Below, one piece after another: positions 58,526 through 64,000 of a stretch of 64,000 nt of DNA. The notes below the pieces were generated by a model. The model saw only the letters and a list, made by a program, of their open reading frames with translations. It was not told the DNA's origin and did no database searches. The first letter of the stretch is position 1. Each line of letters begins with the position of its first letter. The stretch lies in contig JBDHWG010000014.1 in assembly GCA_039810085.1 (NCBI GenBank), positions 62,001-126,000 of the forward strand. The letters are read 5' to 3'. Made by a program: the position numbers and the translations under genes. The DNA comes from JBDHWG01 sp039810085. GTDB lineage: Bacteria > Chloroflexota > Anaerolineae > Epilineales > JAHCIE01.

Positions 58526-59608
58526 TTACTCCCCTCCCCCGAGACGAATGCGCGGGTCGAGCCAGCCGTAGCACAGGTCGGTGATCAGGTTCGCCAGGAC
58601 GACGGCGAAGGTGAACACGAGGAAGCAGCCCTGCATGAGCGGGTAGTCACGCTGGATGACCGACTGCACCAGCACCGACCCGATGCCCTGGTAGCGGAAC
58701 AGCTCCTCGATGACGGCCGCGCCACCAACCACCGAGGCGAGCGCGATGGCAAACGCCGTCACGAGCGGCAGCGCTGCGTTCCGCCCGACGTAGGCTGTGG
58801 CGATGCGGTTGTCGCTCAGGCCACGCGCCCGGGCCACCGTGACGTAATCTTCGCCCAGCGTCGCCAGTGTGTTGTTGCGCATGGTCAGCATCCAGAAGCC
58901 GACCGTCGCCAGAACGTAGGTCAGGATGGGCAGAAACGCGTGATAGAAGATGTCGAAGATGAACTCTGGCGTGAAGCCCGGCACGATGCCTGGCGACGTC
59001 GAACCACGGACACGCGCGATGTCGAGCCACCGCCACTGGACGGCGACGAATACGATGATCAGGATACCGATGATGTAGTTGGGGATGCTGCTGGTGATAG
59101 AGGCAAGTGCCGACAAGATGTTGTCGACCCAGCCCTCACGGCGATAGGCCATGATGATGCCCAGCGTCACGCCGATGATGACGCTGATGATAAGCGCCGT
59201 GCCTATGCTGAAAACCGTCCACGGGAGGAATTGGGCGATGATGGCGGTGACGGGGGTGCCGGGGCTGCGCAGCGACGTGCCGAGGTTGCCGTGGAACAAC
59301 TGGCCCATGTAGGAGATATATTGCTGCCACAGTGGCGCATCCAGGTCCAGGGCGAACAGCGACGCCGCCTGGCTACGCGCGTCCGTGTACGAGAGGCTGT
59401 ACTGACTCATCAGCTCGGTAATGTAGATTTCGATGGGATTCGATGGCATCAGCCGCACGAGGAAGAACAGCAACGTAGTGACGAACCAGATGGTGAAGAG
59501 CGCCTTAAGGAGGCGGCGAAAGACATAGGTGTCCCAGACTAACCGCGCCCAATGGCGAAGGTTGACGCCGGCTCTTGCTTGAGTCTGTGGAGTCGCTACC
59601 GTAGCCAC
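58526..59608 (-). CDS. Opp/Dpp-type permease (OppB/DppB-like)
   Basis: The 360-residue permease has its first membrane helix at about residues 35-52 (ALFTIWFVTTLLFFLV), a large periplasmic loop with LFHGNLGTSL, and later helices closing with the EAA-type loop DYVTVARARGLSDNRIAT. The GTG at 59608 has GAGGAGG four bases away. It is the first gene of the operon and is preceded by the promoter and palindrome at 59657-59696. Confidence 0.9.
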   Translation of the reverse strand: MATVATPQTQARAGVNLRHWARLVWDTYVFRRLLKALFTIWFVTTLLFFLVRLMPSNPIEIYITELMSQYSLSYTDARSQAASLFALDLDAPLWQQYISYMGQLFHGNLGTSLRSPGTPVTAIIAQFLPWTVFSIGTALIISVIIGVTLGIIMAYRREGWVDNILSALASITSSIPNYIIGILIIVFVAVQWRWLDIARVRGSTSPGIVPGFTPEFIFDIFYHAFLPILTYVLATVGFWMLTMRNNTLATLGEDYVTVARARGLSDNRIATAYVGRNAALPLVTAFAIALASVVGGAAVIEELFRYQGIGSVLVQSVIQRDYPLMQGCFLVFTFAVVLANLITDLCYGWLDPRIRLGGGE

Positions 59609-59656
59609 ACTGCCTCCTCACGTCATAGTGGGGTTGATCGGGCGCAACAGGCCCCG

Positions 59657-59685
59657 ATTTTAGTCCCACACGGAAGCGTTGTCAA
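59657..59685 (-). promoter_or_regulatory. Promoter of the Opp-type operon
   Basis: TTGACA (59685-59680) and TAAAAT (59662-59657) with a 17-base spacer, about 50 bases upstream of the GTG at 59608. Confidence 0.75.
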
Positions 59686-59696
59686 AGGCGCCTTTG
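59683..59696. promoter_or_regulatory. 14-bp perfect palindrome overlapping the -35 box
   Basis: CAAAGGCGCCTTTG overlaps TTGACA of the transporter promoter and ends 8 bases before the DeoR stop. It fits a repressor-operator position; DeoR binding is inferred only from adjacency. Confidence 0.5.
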
Positions 59697-59704
59697 CGGT
59701 TCGT

Positions 59705-60493
59705 TCACTCGTTGGCTGCCTGAACGACGCGGATGCCGCGCCCCTGGAGCGCCGCCACGAACTCGGCCGGCGTGCGCCAGTCCGTGACAAAGGTGTGCAT
59801 CTGGTGCAGCGGCGCGACGAACGATGTCGACACGCGCGCGCACTTGCTATAGTCGGCGGCGATGATAATCTCGCGGCCGACGCCGAGAATAGCGCGGTCC
59901 GTCGTCGTCTCGGGGAGGTAATCGTTGGTTAGGCCATGTTCGAGGTCTACAGCTCGGACGCCCAGGATGACCTTGTCGGCGCGGAGCTGGCTGAGCGCCA
60001 TCTCGCTGATGTGCCCGATGAGGGACATCTCACTCCGCCGCAGGATACCGCCCAGGCAGATGAGGGTAATATCGGGCGCTACGCTGAGAGCGTTAATGAC
60101 CGGCACCGAGTTGGTGATAACCGTCAGTCCCTTACGGCCCTGAAGGTGAAGCGCAACCTGGTAGACCGTTGTCCCGCTGCCCAGGAAAATCGTCTCGCCG
60201 TCGCCGATGAGCGCCGCCGCCGCCCGGCCAATCGCCACCTTCTCAGCGGACTGCTGCTGTGAGCGCTCGTTGAGCGGGAGCACCAGCGACATCTGCTGCG
60301 CGGCAATCGCGCCGCCGTGGACGCGCTCGATTTCGCCGCGCTCGGCCAGCACCGCCAGGTGACGGCGCGCGGTCGCTTCGCTGATACGAAAGCGCTCGCA
60401 CACCTCGGAGACGCTCACCTGCCCACGCTCCTCGATGAAGCGAAGCAGTTCCTGTGATCGACCTCCGATTAAACGCACGGCCGTGACGCTCAC
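59705..60493 (-). CDS. DeoR-family transcriptional repressor
   Basis: The 262-residue regulator has an N-terminal DeoR-type winged helix (SQELLRFIEERGQVSVSEVC, then FRISEATARRHLAVLAERGE and IERVHGGAI), and a C-terminal sugar-phosphate sensor domain (GDGETIFLGSGTTVYQVA, LTVITNSVPVINAL). Ligands are typically phosphosugars. I start at the GTG at 60493, with AGGTG 7 bases upstream, rather than the TTG at 60499. It sits immediately upstream of the transporter promoter on the same strand and is the natural candidate to control that operon. Confidence 0.88.
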   Translation of the reverse strand: MSVTAVRLIGGRSQELLRFIEERGQVSVSEVCERFRISEATARRHLAVLAERGEIERVHGGAIAAQQMSLVLPLNERSQQQSAEKVAIGRAAAALIGDGETIFLGSGTTVYQVALHLQGRKGLTVITNSVPVINALSVAPDITLICLGGILRRSEMSLIGHISEMALSQLRADKVILGVRAVDLEHGLTNDYLPETTTDRAILGVGREIIIAADYSKCARVSTSFVAPLHQMHTFVTDWRTPAEFVAALQGRGIRVVQAANE

Positions 60494-60535
60494 AATCAAT
60501 CACCTATCGCGCATAATAAACCTTCAAGTACGCAC

Positions 60536-60564
60536 ATCATACCATATCATGGCAGCTTTGTCAA
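60536..60564 (-). promoter_or_regulatory. Promoter of the DeoR gene
   Basis: TTGACA (60564-60559) and TATGAT (60541-60536) on the minus strand, spacer 17, about 43 bases before the GTG. Confidence 0.7.
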
Positions 60565-60660
60565 TCACTTTTTGCGCGTATTTTGCGCGCTTTACCTTAA
60601 AATCTGCACGGCTATGCATAGACTTGCCGCTTACCTTGATTGGCTGTATCGTTACTCAAT

Positions 60661-60720
60661 CATATCGTCACACCGTCACATCATCGCTCCGTCACATCAT
60701 CACTCCGTCACACCGTCACC
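60661..60720. repeat. CGTCAC tandem repeat phased on 8 bp
   Basis: CGTCAC occurs at 60666, 60674, 60690, 60706 and 60714, that is at intervals of 8, 16, 16 and 8, with CATCA and CTC spacers. It lies just upstream of the MFS gene. Confidence 0.65.
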
Positions 60721-60740
60721 TATTCTCAAAGGCTCGCTCC

Positions 60741-61913
60741 ATGGATACGACCCCGCGTTTGCTCCCTTTCCGATTGTTCTACGGCTGGCAGTACCTGGCC
60801 TATGGCTCGCTCTACCCGTTCCTGGCGCTGTACCTGTCGGCGGCCGGCTTCGACGGCGTGCAGATGGGGCTGCTGTTCGGCCTGACGCCGCTGATCGCCT
60901 TGCTTGTCATGCCGGTGTGGGGCATCCTGGCCGACACGCTCCAAGTGCGCCGCACCCTGCTCACAGCCGTGTGCCTGCTCGCTGCGCTAGTTGCCCTGCT
61001 GCTGCCGTTCGCGCCCGGCATTGCCGCCATGATGGCCGTCATGCTCGGCCTGACCCTCTTCCGGTCGCCCATCATGCCCCTCGCCAACGCCATCACCCTC
61101 GATGCCCTTGACCGGCGGCGCGACCTATTCCCGCAGATTCGCATGATTGGCTCGGCGACGTTCGCCCTCGCCACGCTGTTCGTCGGCTGGTGGGTCGTGG
61201 ACACGCACATCGGCTGGACGGTCTACCTCTATGCCGCCGGAATGCTCGTCGCAACGCTGGTGACGCTGCGCCTGCCGCGCAGCCAGGCCCGCTTCAACGC
61301 GCGCTGGTGGGAGGCGTGGCACGTCGCGCGGGGCAACACCGCCTTCCTGGTGTTCAGCCTGGCCTTGGTCACGCTCCAGTTCACCCACCCCCTCGCCAGC
61401 GCCTACCTGCCTCTCTACCTCAAAGACCTGGGCGCGCCCGGCTGGATGATCGGCGCGGCATGGGGCATTGCGGCGGCCCTCGAAGTCCCATTCATGGCGG
61501 CAACCCCGTGGCTGATGCGGCGCTACGGCGGCAAGACCGTCCTGGTCATCTTCACCGCCGCCGTCCCGATTCGCTGGCTCCTCTATAGCGTCATCACCAA
61601 CCCGGCCTACATTCTGCCCCTACAGTTCCTCCACAGCGCGTCCGCCGCCGCCTACTACGCCGCCGCTATCACCTACGTCGACAGCCTGACGCCTCTAGAG
61701 TGGAAAGCGACCGGCCAGTCGCTGTTCGGGGCGCTCAGCGACGGAATCGGCATCGGCGGCGGATCGCTGGCCTTCGGCATCATTTACCAGCGTTGGGGGC
61801 TGGCGTTCGCCTTCAGCATTGGCGCCGCCATCGCCCTGATCGGCTGGCTCATCCTCGTCTTCGGCGTCTCCGGCCGCGCCGCCGCTCACAGCACTGTAAA
61901 AGCAGAAGGTTGA
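60741..61913 (+). CDS. MFS transporter
   Basis: The 390-residue protein shows twelve hydrophobic helices, with LFYGWQYLAYGSLYPFLAL first, the loop GILADTLQVRRTLL after helix 2, and RRYGGKTVLVIF before helix 8. It resembles the MFS_1-like/LacY-type branch, with its paired N- and C-terminal six-helix halves. Substrate unknown. The ATG at 60741 is best for the family; upstream the ORF stays open but consists of the CGTCAC repeat. AAAGG lies 9 bases upstream. It is divergent from DeoR. Confidence 0.83.
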   Translation: MDTTPRLLPFRLFYGWQYLAYGSLYPFLALYLSAAGFDGVQMGLLFGLTPLIALLVMPVWGILADTLQVRRTLLTAVCLLAALVALLLPFAPGIAAMMAVMLGLTLFRSPIMPLANAITLDALDRRRDLFPQIRMIGSATFALATLFVGWWVVDTHIGWTVYLYAAGMLVATLVTLRLPRSQARFNARWWEAWHVARGNTAFLVFSLALVTLQFTHPLASAYLPLYLKDLGAPGWMIGAAWGIAAALEVPFMAATPWLMRRYGGKTVLVIFTAAVPIRWLLYSVITNPAYILPLQFLHSASAAAYYAAAITYVDSLTPLEWKATGQSLFGALSDGIGIGGGSLAFGIIYQRWGLAFAFSIGAAIALIGWLILVFGVSGRAAAHSTVKAEG

Positions 61914-61966
61914 GAGCACTTGGAGTACCCTCAACCTTCTGATTCACATTCTGCTGATGGCTATAC

Positions 61967-62263
61967 TCAGGGAAGCTGGTAGCGGGCATCTTCTAGCTCA
62001 CGCAGTTCTGCCTCGACACCTGCTAAGAGCTTCACCTCTCCAGCCCATTCCACGTATTCTAGATCGCCTCCCGCCAAATCCTCGGCCGCCAGGCGCTCCA
62101 GGGCCTCATTGGTCTGCAAGCCATAGCGCTCTTCAAACTCAGCCAGTCTACGGCGCGACCGCTCGCTACTGGCGCGCAGCCGTGCTTTGTAGCTCTCCAG
62201 AGCGTGCAGCACAGCCTGAACGCCCTGCGGATCGGTCAGCTCGATCACAATCTGGCAGCTCAT
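61967..62263 (-). CDS. Small alpha-helical protein, antitoxin-like
   Basis: The 98-residue protein has an N-terminal beta-like segment (CQIVIELTDP), a helix, then a pattern FEERYGLQTNEALERLAAED and DLEYVEWAGEVKLL with a Leu/Glu-rich end. Similar short proteins are antitoxins of TumE-like toxin-antitoxin loci, but no toxin gene is adjacent: the upstream gene is the TPR/zinc-ribbon membrane protein. AGAGAGG lies upstream of the ATG; the two genes are 9 bases apart. Function is not established. Confidence 0.6.
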   Translation of the reverse strand: MSCQIVIELTDPQGVQAVLHALESYKARLRASSERSRRRLAEFEERYGLQTNEALERLAAEDLAGGDLEYVEWAGEVKLLAGVEAELRELEDARYQLP

Positions 62264-62272
62264 TTAGCCTCT

Positions 62273-63061
62273 CTATCTCAATCGGCCGACGGCGCCGACG
62301 ATGGCGGCGACGACGAACATGAGCGTGACGATGTTGAATGCGCCGCGCAGACCGAAGGGCGCCGCCGATAGCACTGCCCCCAGGATGAGGCACACGGCGG
62401 AGAGGATTTGCATCCCGACCCCGCGCTTCATCCGCACCGAGCGGCTCATCACGTCGGCGATGCCTGCGCCAATCGGGAGGCCGATGATAATGATGAAGAA
62501 GCCCGCGAGACCGCCAAAGAAGCGAATGGCGAAGGCCGCTGCAATCGACAGGCCCAAGCCCACCGCGCCCGCCACCAGGTAGTCGCGGACGTTCACGTCG
62601 TAGATAGGCGACTTGCGGACCGCCGCGCACTCCTTGCAGCGCAGCCCAACCGGGTGGCGCACCATGCAGTTGGGGCAGATGGGCTTGCCGCACTTCCCGC
62701 AGCGCAGGACGGTCAGGCGGCCCGACCCGCACGCGCACGGCACGGCCTCGACGTTGGACGCCGCGCCGTCGTCAGGCGACGGGCCAATCTTGGCGGCGAT
62801 GCGCTCCAGCCCCAGCCGCGCTTCCTCGCTCGACGGGTTGAGCTTCTGGACGTGTTGCAGCAGATGCCGCTTCTCTTCCAGGTCGCTCACGACGCCCGCC
62901 AGCGCCAGGTAGGCGTCGGCGCTGTACGGGTACTCGTCGACGGCCTTGCGGAACAGCGTCTCCGCCTCGGCCGTGTCGCCGACGCGCGCCGCCGCTGCGC
63001 CCTGCTGGAGCAACGTCGACAGCTCCAGGTCATCCTTGTGAATATGTCCAGAAGTACTCAT
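62273..63061 (-). CDS. TPR and zinc-ribbon membrane protein
   Basis: The 262-residue protein starts with two TPR units (ELSTLLQQGAAAARVGDTAE and PYSADAYLALAGVVSDLEEK), then a cysteine cluster (CACGSGRLTVLRCGKCGK and CPNCMVRHPVGLRCKEC, eight cysteines) and three or four membrane helices from residue 160 on (YLVAGAVGLGLSIAAAFAI, GLAGFFIIIIGLPIGAGIA, MQILSAVCLILGAVLS). The cysteines look like a B-box/zinc ribbon. Its ATG overlaps the nadK stop by 4 bases. Role unknown. Confidence 0.72.
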   Translation of the reverse strand: MSTSGHIHKDDLELSTLLQQGAAAARVGDTAEAETLFRKAVDEYPYSADAYLALAGVVSDLEEKRHLLQHVQKLNPSSEEARLGLERIAAKIGPSPDDGAASNVEAVPCACGSGRLTVLRCGKCGKPICPNCMVRHPVGLRCKECAAVRKSPIYDVNVRDYLVAGAVGLGLSIAAAFAIRFFGGLAGFFIIIIGLPIGAGIADVMSRSVRMKRGVGMQILSAVCLILGAVLSAAPFGLRGAFNIVTLMFVVAAIVGAVGRLR

Positions 63062-63921
63062 CGCAACCGCTCCAGTAGCGTCGCGTAAAAATCATTCGGG
63101 GGTGTCAAACGCACAAACTTTACCATGGCCGGACTCTTTGCAAGGACCACCCGGTCGCCGGGGGTCAATCCAAAATTCGTTTGTCCATCGATGGAGAGCA
63201 CCACGGGCGCTCCTTCCAGCGGCTCGACCTCGATCCGCGCCGTATCCGGCACGACGAGCGACCGGATGGGCGACGGGTGCGCCGCCACGGGCACAATCAC
63301 GAAGGTCGGCGCGTCGGGGCCGAGGATCGGGCCATCCGCCGCTGCTGCGTAGGCCGTCGAGCCTGTCGCCGTCGCGATAATCAGGCCGTCGGCCAGAAAG
63401 CTCGCCACTTGCCCGCCCGCCACAGTCAGGGTCAGGCGGACGGCGCGCAGGGTGGCGCGGCCGACAAAACACTCATTCAAGCCGTCGCTACGCAGGATAC
63501 GCGCGCCGCGACGCCACACCTCACCCCGTACCATCGTGCGTGTCTCGATGCGCCCCTCGCCCGCCAGCACCCGACGCACACCGGCAATGGCGTCGGACGG
63601 GTGCAGCTCGGTGAGAAAGCCGAGACGCCCGAAGTTCACGCCCAGCAGCGGCACGCCGTACGGAGCCGCAATACGCGCAGCTCGCAGCATCGTCCCGTCG
63701 CCGCCGAGGGTGACGATGAGGTCGAGGTCGGAGATGTCGCCCAGGTCGTCGCACTCCAGCTCGGAGCACCGCCGGGGGACCGCGCCCGCTTGAGTGATGA
63801 GCGACGACAACTCCTCAGCCACATCGAGGGTCGCCGGCTTGTGAGGGTGATGGAGGATGCCGACGTGCTGGATAGGCCGCCCGTCCGTCCAACTGACGGT
63901 GGCTTTGGCCTCACTGACCAT
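63058..63921 (-). CDS. nadK: NAD kinase
   Basis: The 287-residue cytoplasmic enzyme phosphorylates NAD+ to NADP+. The ATP-NAD kinase motifs are LIVTLGGDGTMLRAARI, GVNFGRLGFLTEL, LNECFVGRATLRAV and GLIIATATGSTAYAAAADG. SIDGQTNFGLTPGD follows in the C-terminal domain. AGGAAGGGG lies before the ATG. It is the first gene of an operon with the TPR/zinc-ribbon protein and the small protein; its promoter is at 63969-63997. Confidence 0.94.
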   Translation of the reverse strand: MVSEAKATVSWTDGRPIQHVGILHHPHKPATLDVAEELSSLITQAGAVPRRCSELECDDLGDISDLDLIVTLGGDGTMLRAARIAAPYGVPLLGVNFGRLGFLTELHPSDAIAGVRRVLAGEGRIETRTMVRGEVWRRGARILRSDGLNECFVGRATLRAVRLTLTVAGGQVASFLADGLIIATATGSTAYAAAADGPILGPDAPTFVIVPVAAHPSPIRSLVVPDTARIEVEPLEGAPVVLSIDGQTNFGLTPGDRVVLAKSPAMVKFVRLTPPNDFYATLLERLR

Positions 63922-63968
63922 GCAGTACGCGCCCCTTCCTGTGCTGAAATTCGAGTCGTCCTTGTTGA

Positions 63969-63997
63969 ATGTTAGTCGCGGGCAGGGGCAATGTCAA
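63969..63997 (-). promoter_or_regulatory. Promoter of the nadK operon
   Basis: TTGACA (63997-63992) and TAACAT (63974-63969) with a 17-base spacer, about 48 bases upstream of the nadK ATG. Confidence 0.65.
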
Positions 63998-64000
63998 TTC

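Noticed and set aside
60435..60740. 100-residue N-terminal extension of the MFS gene
   Set aside because: The upstream codons come from the CGTCAC array and an AT-rich promoter region; membrane domain begins after the ATG at 60741.
1..64000. CRISPR array, tRNA, rRNA, IS element or prophage
   Set aside because: No regularly spaced direct repeats of 24-40 bp, no cloverleaf-like segment that I could find, and no transposase, integrase or phage gene. The palindromic repeats are not arrays.

Overview
The window is GC-rich, densely coded bacterial chromosome with no rRNA, tRNA, CRISPR array, transposase or phage gene. The gene content points to Chloroflexota, probably Chloroflexia or Anaerolineae. 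It includes two membrane-anchored proteins with long Pro/Thr tails next to ECF-sigma-type regulation, a cyclase/NB-ARC/TPR giant regulator, Kal-like hotdog and GxxExxY proteins, dockerin-bearing secreted proteins, paaABC, and abundant intergenic palindromic repeats. This placement is inference from gene families; no marker gene settles it.

Layout. 1-5.5 kb: a partial membrane-anchored Pro/Thr-tailed protein, a double-GNAT acetyltransferase, and an Hsp70-like ATPase that appears fused to a GyrA-C-terminal-like propeller. 5.8-9.7 kb: a sugar ABC importer (two permeases, binding protein last, no ATPase). 10-19 kb: an inositol-monophosphatase-family gene, two poorly known genes, an acyl-CoA ligase with a hotdog-fold partner carrying an Arg/Gly tail, and a large cyclase/NB-ARC/TPR regulator. 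19.7-22.5 kb: phenylacetyl-CoA epoxidase subunits paaABC behind a TetR regulator, with a near-consensus promoter and an operator on its start site. 22.7-28 kb: a NERD protein, the yebC-ruvC-dprA recombination/DNA-uptake operon, manC and a GxxExxY gene. 28-31 kb: a TorD-like chaperone carrying an in-frame palindromic repeat, and an ECF sigma factor with its membrane partner. 31-38 kb: a D-cysteine desulfhydrase-like enzyme, an LCP cell-wall ligase, two secreted dockerin-domain proteins and an S51 peptidase. 38-46 kb: three nucleic-acid enzymes (a RecB-like Fe-S nuclease, a giant nuclease-helicase of the TM0106/Dna2 type, and a Ski2-like helicase). 46-60.5 kb: a carbohydrate region with a YjbQ protein, amidohydrolase, SIS isomerase, ROK kinase, GH20 hexosaminidase, Gfo/Idh dehydrogenase, a complete Opp/Dpp-type importer and a DeoR regulator. 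60.7-64 kb: an MFS transporter, a small antitoxin-like protein, a TPR/zinc-ribbon membrane protein and nadK.

How the genes work together. The GH20, ROK kinase, SIS, Gfo/Idh, Opp-type transporter and DeoR genes read as one amino-sugar or oligosaccharide salvage region: import, cytoplasmic release of N-acetylhexosamine, phosphorylation and isomerisation. The TetR-paaABC cluster reads as aromatic (phenylacetate) degradation but lacks paaD and paaE here. Several sigma70-like promoters with 16-18 bp spacers are readable. At least six families of intergenic palindromes fill the gaps; one copy sits inside a coding sequence and another brackets a gene.
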